Source: Stichopus chloronotus (lineage: Eukaryota > Echinodermata > Holothuroidea > Aspidochirotida > Stichopodidae). Taken from it: a stretch of DNA of 64,000 bases. Position 1 is the stretch's first letter. The number at the start of each line of letters is the position of its first letter. Both the position numbers and the translations under genes were made by a program. This document shows, in pieces, positions 26,928 through 37,886 of this stretch. The DNA lies in NCBI GenBank assembly GCA_021234535.1, contig CM037830.1:9613252-9677251 (forward strand), written 5' to 3'. The notes beneath the pieces were generated by a model that saw only the letters and a program-made list of their open reading frames with translations, ran no database searches and had not been told where the DNA came from.

Positions 26928-29900
26928 GCCTCAAGCCCTTCGCATTAAGGGCACAGAACCAAAGCTGCGCCAAACCCAACCTATAAACAGTGCTGTGGAA
27001 ATGAATAAACTTGAAATGATTTCCTGTAAAGTGGGGGCAGTTCTCTGAAATGAGTGCACCTGAATTGCTGCAAAGTTGTAATAAATGACCAGTACAGAGC
27101 GAGACAGCAAGTTTTCCACTTCCACTTTTGATCCTGGCAATGTGGGAATCCAACCGAAACTCCAGGGAAACCATTGGTGATCTTACACCATGTTTCACCA
27201 GTTGGCTGGCCTAAGTTGCGAAAATGAAAGTAACATGTCCGATCTGGTACACAACAAACAGAAAGTACTTGAGGTAACTCGCGGTCGTCGTCGTCCAGTC
27301 AGAGACCATCAAAATGTCAAATGTTAGGAGTTTTTGATCCTTTGTTCATGATGACCAAAACTTGTTCCAGGAATGTGAGAGTTTTTGCAGGGAGATAAGA
27401 AGACTACCCTTTACATACTCTCTGCTGAATCACAGTATGGTTAAGATTTCACCTTTTTTTCCCCCTTTTATTTTTTTTGTTAAGAGAGTATTGATGTACT
27501 TTGAGATGGTGAATAAAAGATTTACAAAATGTTAGTAATCTTTTCACTTGGAAGACATGATCTGTAAGAAATCATCCTGTAATTTATCTATGTACTTGAC
27601 TAGAACATGAACCTGAACCATGAAGACTTGCATCTTACTGGGCTATCTAACCTGAAATTTTGGAGACAACTTAAGTGGGGGAAGGGGGAAGAGGAGGGGT
27701 TTTCTAGAATTAAATGGACAGCAGAAAGGGCATGTAACTGAGAGGGTGCAGTAGCAGCTGGGGAGCATCAGTCATGGGAAATAAATATGCTGTATGTGAC
27801 AGGTGTGCTTTAGTCACCGTAGACAGGTGAGTGGCATAAGCACAGCAAATTCTTTTTATTAGAACACCTTCAAAACCAATGATCTTTTAAAAAAGAGACT
27901 GCACTAAGAGCCATTCTCTAAATACTGTATACAGCGCAGTACCTTGTTAATTATGGCACAAGACCTTACATCTTGCTCCTTTGCTAAAAATGGTATTTTC
28001 ATCTAAATGTGTTGAAGGAGAATAATCTACAGATTGTCAATAACAAAAACAGTTACAATTTTGACTTCAAATTGACTGACATAGCTAGCAAAAGTTTTGA
28101 AGGAAAATTCATAAATTCTTATTTTCCTTCTGAGCTCCAAAATTCTGATAAAAGATCCAAGAAATGAAACAATTATTGTAGATCTGGCTGAAATTTCTTT
28201 GTAGCAACGGGAAATACTCCAAGGAGGTACTGTATAATTTTGAACCAAACTCCTAAAACCTCAATTATAATACACAGAAGTTGATGAAGTACCCACAGTG
28301 AGCTCCCAACATATACAGGTAGACCTTTTTCTTAAACTGTTTAAAATTTGTTGGTAAAAATTTGCCATCTTTCTTGAAATTTAGTAAATAATACCACATG
28401 TATTAAAGTATTGAATTGCTTACACTTACAGACATTTCAAGCTCACATTTGAAAGTGCTGTACATCTGCTTGTAGATGACATTTTGGACAGTTTTCAGTT
28501 ATCAGCAAATATCAGCAAATATTAAATATTTTCTCTTTTTTTTACAGAGAGTGCTTACAGGGAAGTAATTTAAAAAGTTATAACACTGACATCGCTTGAT
28601 ACAATAGCTTAGCAATTTAATTCAGTTTTACCAGTTCCTTTGAAATATGAAAATACATAATTATACCACTTGCAAAGTAAGATCAGCAGTTCATTTCTTG
28701 GCCTTAAAAGCTGGCCTGAACCTTCTTTTGCCAACCAAAGAATGTTTCCACAAAACTGATGTGTGCTGAATCCATGTACAGACATCATGCATGTCATTTT
28801 CTAATTACTGAGTTTCCACAGTAACTCATGTTTATTACTCACATTATGTCTAATAAACTACAGCAGTCTGTGTAAAATTTTCAACAGATTTATGCTTTGA
28901 AGACTTTTCCATACACCTATATGCACAGTAAACAAATACTGCAAATTAACTGTAAATAATCTCTTTTCTATGAAGTAAGCTGAACTTTCCAAGACAATGA
29001 AATTTAAAAGTAATTGACCCACATGTATGGTATTAATGTTTTAAGTTCAAGCTATTTCTGATCCACCACACAGTATCCGATTCCAATCATCATGGCTGCG
29101 AGATTGTGTCTGCAATAGCTTCAACGTTTTACTTGCAGTGATCATCAATGTCCTCTATCCACTCAAAACTGTTTTTTCCCAATTAATGTTCTTTCTTTAA
29201 TTGCATTTCTTTTTGGTCTTCTAAAGCTACAACTCTAGTGTCTTTGGATTTCCCTTAAGTTATCTTACACTTTGTGATATTTGTATGTTTGACTTTTGTT
29301 GTATGGGTGCATGCTTCCAGTATCTCTCATTTGCCTAGATTTGCAATCCTGTGATGTTACATCTTATTTTAGAGTATTTTATTTTCTTGCAATACACATT
29401 GGTCAATGCCAATTGCCATTTTCTGTTTCATAAATTTCCTTTTGCAAAGGTTAAAATAATGTTGCTCAAGCTGACTTTGATACTCAAAAGACAATATACT
29501 GTACATCGCAAAAATTTACAGACTTTTAAATATCAAAGTGCCCTATGTGGCCCTGACAACCTGCAAGGCACTCTGTAATTTTGAGCAAACTGAATATATT
29601 CAACTTTAAAACAAAGAGCTTGGGACCATCATGCATAGCTAACAAAACAATTTTAAATGAAATTCCCAGTTTTGTACAATTTACTGTATACAATGAGATT
29701 TCTTTCTAATTAATCTTTGTACATTTTATACAATTAAATTGTCCCATCTTTAGGGGAGCAGACTGGACTTGTTACAAAAAGTGAAAGAAGATCATTGATT
29801 GTACATGTATATATATCACAGCCACAATAGGTTAAAATAGCATTTTCCAGACCACTGACTGTACTTTAGGTCCAATGTTGCATTTTAAAGACAATTTTAA

Positions 29901-32900
29901 TTAATCTGATTGCAATTTAAATTTGCAGAATGTAATTGGAAGAAAAATAAGTTTCTTTGTAACTGAAACAAATTGAGAGAAATTAGTTTTCACATGTAAT
30001 ACTACTTGATAACCTACATGCAATACTCCTTGGATAACCTGCAGCCACAGACAAGGCAGATACTGGATTTTTTGATAACTAAAGCAAAATAGCAAAAAAA
30101 AAAACTTCTTTATCTTCTTAAAATAAGGGCCAAGGTATTTAGTCCCCCTCCCACTTTTCACAAAACAAGAACATGAAAAGAAGGTCGGAGAAAAAATATT
30201 TTGCAAGTGCAGAGAACAGATTGCTGTTTTTATCAAAGTTTCTAATCCCACAGTTTATTAACTCTACTCTTTTGTGCAATGTAGCAATGTTTCTACCCAT
30301 ACGCAGTAAATCATACAAGAGTCTTGCAAACAGGGACTTACCAGCAGAAATTGCAATGAAAACATATATACTGAGATAACTGACAGAACACAGAGCACAA
30401 ATTTTGAAAATTTACTAAAAATGGGTAAAATCATAGCTGTTCTCTTTATTTGATACTGTGTGTCCTTTGTATAGTAGGAGAAATTTTTTAAAACAATCTT
30501 TTGAATGCTGAGTTAGTTTAGAAAATATAGTAAATATGGTTCACTTTTGGGTGCAAACCTAAACAGGAAAGGACAATGTTCTCTCTCTTAACTATACCTA
30601 CAACAACCTCCACTCAACATAACTGGATACAGAACAACTAACCTACAGTAGAGACCGGCACGTACGGTACACACACCATGCAATCTTCACACAGGATTAC
30701 AAGTACAGATTAAAATGCTACCCTGCAGCCTGTGCTAAGGAATGCGACCTCTCCTAGGAAACAAAATTTTGGGTAGAACAACAGTCTAGAATAGTAACTG
30801 CTACAAATAAGGAAGCATATCACTGCAGTGAGGATGTACTATAGGCCATGCAGTCAAAACAGAACTACAACTCTGTCATTGTAGAGTGAGCAACATCAAT
30901 TGACTCTGAAAAAATTGCAAATAAAATTCTTGCACAGCTCAGTGTGTAATTAGGTCCTAGATCCCTTAAATAAAATGAAATCTACCAGAAATTTGCACTT
31001 CTGGTGGGATGAAATGTTTTAGGTAAAAATGGTTTCAATTAACCAATTACTAAATTGTAGTATCATGGGCAAACATGTATTTTGACAGCTACAGGTTTAA
31101 GATCTTTAATAGCTCTATTCTCTCAATTAAGGGACCCAAGAGAAGAGCTGGACTTAATTCATTGTAATGCGTGGTTCTAAAATGGGGAAGGATGAAATTT
31201 GTTGCAAGCTATGAAGAAAATACAATGCCTGTGCATGTGACTTAAAATGAAACTTCTTCTGACAGGGTCAGTTTCGCACCATGCAGGTATGGTACCCAGC
31301 CACCGGACTGATGATGTCAGGACCAGGTTTTGAAATTGTTACCCAGATCCAACTTTTCACTGACGGAATTGTATGTGTGACAAAATTTAGCATGTCCGAT
31401 AATTAACAACACTTTGTCACGTCCGTACATAAGATACAGTACATGGTGTCACTCAACGAGCAAAAACTGTAGTACATTTTGACTTAAACATGAACTCCCA
31501 CAGAAGTTATGGTTTCCAGTAATCAGGTAACTGACTGATTTTATCCACAGCAGTTACCGGCAGGTCCGAAAAGGAACAGGACATGCATGCTGATAATGGC
31601 CGATCTGCATTGGACCCAGCTAGGGCAGACACTAGGGTCAATTACAGTATGCTAGCTCCGATATATCAGAGATGCCAATACACACGACTCAAGATTGTGA
31701 CTCACATACTCAACTGTGCATCACACACTTTACTATAGCCGCACTTGGAGAATAACCAAACTAGAGAGAAAAAAGAAAAACATTCCTCATGTGAATTCAC
31801 AACACATATACTTACAGCATGCAGACTTGCACTTAGCTAGCTGAACCGCCGCAGTTGCGATGCAAGCTGGTACTGTACCAGTAGTAAGTATACCGAATAC
31901 ATATGTACAGTACAGCATGGAACTGACGGCATGTATCCCTAGAGTTCACACAAAATCTCAAAAGTCTCAAGTTGGCGATGGATAGAATCAACATTTATGC
32001 CATATAATTGTCAGTAAAAGTGGAAGGTCATCCAGAATTTGGCAAAATTAGTTTTGTTGCCAGCTCAATATAGGCCTAACTGTGAACATTTAATTTTCCA
32101 ATTTTGGTACTAAAGTTTTAACTTTATTACCAAACTTTTTTTTTGACCAAAATTTTAACAGAAATTTGGCAAAAATTACTGAAGGCTCAGACTGTTTGTA
32201 CCAGAGAGCATCTTAAAGTTCATGGATTCCAGGACCTTGCTAAGGCAGGCCCTAAATCCTGGTCGAAGGGACTGTGTGCGTGTCATGAGTTACATTTTCT
32301 TATTGCATTCCCAGTTGCAAACTCACAACCTCGGCAGCTGTGCATTATTGGGAACTCTTTCATTTCAATCATTAAGCTCTAAGAATGCAATTTGTACAAG
32401 AGGCTCTTCTTTCTGCTCCTTCTAGCCTGTATTCATCCTCCAGAACCTACTCTGGAAACAAATGGCGCAGATCTACTTCTGCTCTACTTCTACTCTAACA
32501 AGGAGTTGGTCCTGCCAGAGGGAAAAACAAATACCTGGCTTGAACCAAGTCAGTGCAACACCAACAGTGTCAAAACAAGGTGCTATACCAAAATGTCTGA
32601 CCAAATAGTGGGACACTAATACAGGTGCTCAAGTACCACACTTGAAGTTGATAATGACACTAACATCAGTTGACTTTGCAAGACAGCAAGGCCTACGACT
32701 AAGCTCCTGATCAGAGATATGCCTATGGCTCTAGCTTATGTGCTCAATCTATCCTCTCTCCCAAAGTGCTACATTGTGACACTTTGTGTTTCGACCTACG
32801 TACAGTACCAAAGTTTACTACAATGACGTGCCGGCAGCATCGGTTCTCGAATTTCATTGATTAGCACTCTTAACTTTTGATCTGCCAAATACAATGGTTC

Positions 32901-33086
32901 ATCTCACGTATCAATATCACATTCAAGTTACTCTCAAAATCGTTTCTCTAGGTTTGCCGTGCAACTCCAAGTAGTACAAGCTAGGCCTAAGCTACACCTA
33001 ATCAGACTTGATAATGATAATAAAAGAAATAGCTGGATCTCTTTGTTCCAACCATGCTTGAGCTCGTGATAACAACAAAGGCCTAC
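26928..33086. other. HMGA-like intron 1, proximal part, no gene seen
   Basis: AT-rich, with no AT-hook exon and no recognised repeat. The 120-codon minus-strand frame at 26836-27198 overlaps the duplication and has no recognisable domain. Confidence 0.5.
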
Positions 33087-33254
33087 CGGTTCTTTTGGGT
33101 ACTTTCGAGGCCTTCCCCGGCCTCGCTTCACCGGTGTCTGTTGTCCTTCATCCTGACTGGTCTCTTGTGGTTTTGATCCACCCTCCGCCGGTGAATCTAT
33201 TCCTTGCTCTTCCAACGACTCGGAGGATTCGAGTGATTTTCCTTTATCGCTCAT
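33087..33254 (-). CDS. HMGA: HMGA-like multi-AT-hook protein, exon 1 (start codon)
   Basis: First coding exon, 56 codons, from ATG at 33254 to a donor CCG|GTAGGC at 33087/33086, ending in phase 0. The N-terminus is Ser/Glu/Gln-rich and acidic. One canonical AT-hook, KRGRGRPRK, lies at residues 43-51, followed by YPKEP. HMGA proteins bind the minor groove of AT-rich DNA through such hooks and act in the nucleus as architectural chromatin factors. In vertebrate HMGA2 exon 1 likewise ends just after a KRGRGRPRK hook and a Glu-Pro pair, so both the motif and the splice position match. The gene runs leftwards and the next recognised exon is about 20.3 kb away. Longer frames in this area, including an antisense one, are shadows: they read through the donor or lack any domain. 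The Kozak context is weak (C at -3). Family assignment is strong; full gene structure is less sure. Confidence 0.88.
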
Positions 33255-35631
33255 TTGTGAAATATTTTGGTATTTTGTCGGAGAATCTGATCACAGAGCT
33301 CTATCTCGAAGCAGTAGGACTAAGAGATATGACTGAGGCATCCACAGTACTGTACATTTGCTACGTACGAAGCTACGTGTATGTGATCGCGATATCGTGT
33401 TCACATGTGTCAACTCATGCTGCATGTGCACTACGGTTAAGCATGTCGAGGTTCCCCGACTTAAAGGTCTTTGAATTCTGGATATTACCTCTTACGCGCT
33501 ATAATCCCAAAACCGCCTGCAGTAAGTTAAGTGTAACTTTCTACGAGAAACAACAATGAGTGAGCGTATGATGAAAGTAGCAATTTGACTCACTAGTTGA
33601 GATTCACTTTGTACGCCCCTTGGCTGAAAGATCCAAATAGCGGTGATGCAGATCTATTTTTAGATTCAACTTGAAAAAAATGGCAGGCCTACTGCCACCT
33701 GTAAGAATGTGACACGTTTTAGTAAGAAACCTGGGAGTTGCAAATGTGGTTTTCCATGTTTGTGGTTGTAATATCATTACACTTCAGTGACGCAAGTCAG
33801 GCCTACGCGGTGTAAAAGGGGGGACGCAATGGGGCATCACCCGACTTTTCAGCAAATTGTAAAAACTGTCCGTCGTGAGAAAATGAAAAGTGCCCTACAG
33901 GTGCATTTTTGAGATATGAATTTACTTTTCAATGTTTTGTCCCCCACATGTTGTTAAATCCGGATTTACTTCCCTTACTTTAACTGTCAGTGTTTCTATC
34001 AATTTCTTTTACCAACTTGAACAGTCCTACTGATCACCAAAATTGCTACTTATTACATGTCCCGTTATAAAAACAATGTCCGGCATCATAATGAAATACA
34101 GCCACAATTAGTCACTCTGCATTACTCAATGTCACTCACGGACTTGAACAACTATAGGGGAAAAAACCTTGTCAAATGATGTATGGTTGCAAACTTCACT
34201 AAATCAGGTGATATATAGGCCTATCTTTACAAAATGAAGTCAATTACGTAGTTGTGATGAAATCGACGAAATCCTGAGATGGGAGCCTTTTGAATTAAGA
34301 AGTCACATCGCCACCATATAAACTTCGTGGCGTGTTCTCCACTTCCGACAGTAGGGTTCCTAAGAACCATATTCCAGCAGGTAGCAAGTCCGCCCTCAGT
34401 AATCCTTCTATTTATACTAGCTCTGTAAGAAGTATATGTCTAGAAGGAAAGGTTTGCCAAGGGTAGCTATTGCGTGCGGGCCAGTTACAATTACTAAAGG
34501 TTCGAGCTACATGAATCAGTGTGGTGTACCTTCTGCTGTTTTTACCTTTTTTTTTATTTATTTAGACCTATGACTATTGTGGAAGAGTCAAGGCAAGACA
34601 TTTTTCTTACCTTGTGTAATTTGATAAATAAATAGGCCTACTCGAGGTGCTGAAATTTCATTTGTCTCTTTACTTTACATGGCTTTTATTTTTATTTCTT
34701 TTGAAAAAAAAATGGATGTGGGGACTGACCCCCTTTGTTTCCCTGGTGGCGGATGCGGGATCACCAGTTATTGCTGCTCAAAAAAATCTCCTTCATGCCA
34801 TCCTTTCACCTGAACCAGTCAGGTTACCACTACCCCTAACTTCTTCCTCATTTGTCCGTTTTAACTAGTTTACTACGCTGTTCTCAGTGAAGAAAACCGG
34901 AGAGGGGTCATCTGAGATTTTACACAACGTAGTGCCATGTAGGCCTAAACGGTGAAAACAAAGCATAAGAGAGTTGCTGTTTCTTTATAATTTTAGGCTT
35001 AACGCTATCATGCGAGGCAATTCACGAAAAAGAAAACTCGTTGGGTAGGCTGCATGTGCATGCTTGGAACTTAGGCTGAATGCCTGCATTGTCTTTTACA
35101 AATGCAAGCTCCCGATGTGTTTCCGACGCTCATGGTCATCGTCCAGCTTTACATGCAGCAATTGTAATGTATGATTTCAAAATAGGAACCGCTGAAGTCA
35201 CCCCCCCCCCAATAATCCACTAACCCCCAACCCAAGCACCACCATCGAAGCCGCCTCCTGACAATGTATCAGCGGAAGGAAAAACCTGCTGCAGCGGGAT
35301 AGGTTATGTGGTCCTCCTACAACGACTGTCATTCTATGCCCTACCGACCCCGCCATCAAAATATCCAGGCTCAATGACATATCGTCAATCCAACTAGTCT
35401 TGCACTGACTGTAACATTTTAACTCAGTTCAAAACAATGTATAACTTATGTTTTTTTTTTGTTTTTTTTTTCTGTAGAACGTGCAAAGTACTGTAACATA
35501 CTTGATTAGAAATACTCAGGAACCGAAAGGTCGGAAAGTATTCCAGAATTACATAAATTCTAAGATATTTGAAGCATTTCAACGTGGGTGGAAACAATCC
35601 TAAACTGCATAGTTTACAAATCGAAACTTAC
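33255..35631. other. HMGA-like 5' region
   Basis: Upstream of the start codon. CpG-containing near 33,100-33,600, then AT-rich with several TAGGCCTA-like words. No TATA/initiator pair stood out. Confidence 0.4.
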
Positions 35632-35726
35632 CTCCTTTAAAAAGGGCTTGCGTGTCTAAATGTAAACACGGTAACGGAGTGGTTTTCACGAAGTATACCG
35701 GCAGTGTTCAGTTGTAACACAAAAGA
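35632..35726 (-). other. possible non-coding 5' exon of the HMGA-like gene
   Basis: A 95-base segment on the minus strand with a strong pyrimidine-rich acceptor (T-run, then TTTGACAG|) and a consensus donor GGAG|GTAAGT. All three frames contain stops, so it would be 5' UTR. It lies 2.4 kb upstream of the HMGA start codon in the right orientation. Against it: exon 1 has no clearly strong acceptor close upstream of its ATG, only weaker AGs near 33285-33330, so the link is unproven. Confidence 0.3.
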
Positions 35727-35967
35727 CTGTCAAACAAAAAAAAAACAGAATTACAGAAACCGGTCGACAAGGATTACAAAGGAAGCGCAGCGGATGCAAA
35801 CTCACTCAGGAATGTATGGAATGTGATTCCCTGGGATTGGAATAAAATATTCACACAGACGAAATGTTCCCCGGACCTTCGGGGAGCATAGTACCTGTTG
35901 ATAGCGGGGTCGACCTGGAGGATGAGTGCCGCCCTAAAAGACGACCGCTGATGACCTCACAACTGAG

Positions 35968-35975
35968 TGACGTCA
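35968..35975. promoter_or_regulatory. palindromic CRE octamer
   Basis: TGACGTCA, the full CREB/ATF site, between the divergent HMGA-like and small genes and ~240 bp upstream of the possible non-coding HMGA exon. Other exact copies are at 18030, 39585 and 61062. Confidence 0.3.
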
Positions 35976-36119
35976 ACGTTGACTTAGTATCTTTATGACA
36001 TTCGCTTTCGTCCTGCCCCCCCCCGCCACAACTGTTCGTGACATTCACTTAAATGCAGGTTGGAGTGGCTAACACTACGTCACCTCTCTTCAGATCATAG
36101 GACTACATATCATTTCGAT

Positions 36120-36430
36120 ATTTATTAAGCCAGTTGGGCAGGTACGTAGCCACAAGGGGGAATGGGGAAGCACGTGCCCCCCCCCCCCAAAAAAAAAAAA
36201 AATTTCAGTGAAAGGTCCTGCTTTTTTGGGAAACAAATTTTTTGGAGAAAAGAAGGAAATTTCGTACCATTTTGCATCTAGAACCCTTGAAAAAAAGCAA
36301 AAAGTTTTCAAAAAGGGAAGGGGGTCCATAAGACTCATACCCCAGGCCGGCAAAACTCCAAAATGTGACACCCCCTCCCCAGATGGATGGTCTGGCTCCC
36401 ACTCTCTCTGCTTGGGGCTGACCGAATTTC
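36120..36430 (+). repeat. interspersed repeat with poly-C/poly-A junction
   Basis: GGTACGTAGCCACAAGGGGG leads into a C12/A13 homopolymer junction (~36177-36202) and a long A- and G-rich stretch. A related start, GGCCCGTATGTAGC followed by GGGGGGAGGG, occurs at ~42354-42390, so this is a dispersed family. Open frames on both strands are by-products of low complexity. Confidence 0.4.
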
Positions 36431-37142
36431 CTCAAAACAATAAAATTTGCACAAATTTAAATTTAAATGATGACACATTTGCAAGTTGGAGCAAATGACC
36501 GAGGGGTATTAAATAGATAAATATTCGGATGGCTTTAACAGCATAGGGCATGAGATAACTTGAAATTGTCTGGTAATATTTTTCTCATGAAGAAAAATAA
36601 AAATAAATTATTCAGTCTCAAACTGCAGATAGCTGGCTCAAATCAGAAAAAAAAATGAAGACCGAATCGATATGTTGGCGCATGTAGCACAGCCCTACGT
36701 GTGCAAACAGACATCTGCGCCTCGTCCCCTACCCCCACCCGAAGTTGCTGGACTAGGCAAGCATTTAAAGCTCAAGATTCACGTGTAAGGTGCAACTAAT
36801 CTTGCAGATGCCCGCAGGACTGGATTTCGGCTAGAAGCGGCTCATACTGGAAATTGCATCCAATTAACACCAAAATGCTGTTTTAGGGTCAAGAACCAAC
36901 TGTCAATGTAGCTAGTAATGTATCAAAATTAGAGAGCAATGACTTTTCGGGGTTGAAAAGGAGTATAACCTATTTAGGGTACAAGTAAGGTACAGAGGTT
37001 AGAAGTAGAATTTACCGCAACCAAACGATATCTTAGCGAGCCATCCGTTTTAGGTATTCAGCCTGGTATAGAGAACCACACACATGAGAGAAATAGGGAA
37101 TGTAACCTAGAGTAATTATCGTGGATATATAGGTCAGGCTCA

Positions 37143-37886
37143 CCTTATGGGTAAAGAACAGAATCTTCTTACCCTAGCGACAGAAACTCATATGGATCGT
37201 ATTCTCATAGTATTTGTACGGTATCGTCATGTTATAGATCTTCTAGAAACTCCTCTCCTTAAAGAGAGATAAGTTTCTCAAGACAAGAATAATTCTAGTG
37301 GCCCTAGAGAAATAAATGTTACGGGCCTGGGAGATATATAGAGGTTCCCCAAGCCCGAATAGAGAAGTTCTGTGGATAAGAGAGTTCACTTTAGGGATAC
37401 ATCTCAAAAGGGAAGCCACAATCAGTTGGGCATGTGGGCCAAGCTCCAACTGAGAAAATCTGTGATCCAAAAATATCAAATAATGTGAAACCTTATGTGT
37501 CTATTGTAGTAAGGTACAGAGTAGCAAAAGCTTTATATATTGATACAGGGGCAGACCGCACTTTGTTATTTAAGATTTGAAGTATTGGTGTATTATTTTG
37601 AATAAGAGACCCTTAAAGAAATACAAGCATTGCTACGTCTGTCACAAGACAGGTCCAGTCATTGAAAAATTATTGACGAAGAATAAATGTTAATTTGCTC
37701 TTTACCGCCGATTTATCTCGTAGTAACGCACAAGTAGTCAGATGTATCGATCAAGATTTCATTATCAGTTTGGATTTCATGTTAGAAGACGGTAAGAAAA
37801 TAGATTCAGAAAAAAAATGGTGTGTTTCAGCTATAGGTTGTAAAAATGTAAAGCGTGTTCACCGAGTAAGGCCGGAATATGAGTGA
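37143..37886 (+). pseudogene. decayed Ty3/gypsy-type gag-pol fragment (nucleocapsid-protease)
   Basis: One reading frame, interrupted by many stops, carries a retropepsin-like domain. KPYVSIVV and AKALYIDTGADRTLLF give the active-site DTGA at 37542-37553. The partner motif of the fold is further on: VVRCIDQDFIISLDFMLEDG, near 37737-37796. In-frame stops lie at 37578, 37599, 37614 and 37674, with more upstream. Before the protease, a Ser/Arg/Tyr-rich stretch and RNKCYGPGRYIEVPQAR (~37304-37354) look like a ruined CCHC knuckle, the usual neighbour of protease in LTR elements. No reverse transcriptase follows and no LTRs were seen. It is an inactive fossil; Ty3/gypsy rather than another LTR clade is a guess. 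Confidence 0.6.

Noticed and set aside
26836..27198. 120-codon minus-strand open frame
   Set aside because: Starts inside a non-coding duplication, has no domain, and the duplicate copy does not keep the frame.
29195..29235. Possible extra AT-hook (RRPK) on the minus strand
   Set aside because: Lacks the Gly-Arg-Pro core and suitable splice sites.
33095..33559. 154-codon plus-strand open frame, the longest in the window
   Set aside because: It is antisense to HMGA-like exon 1; the minus strand has the AT-hook, ATG and donor, and the plus-strand translation has no recognisable domain.
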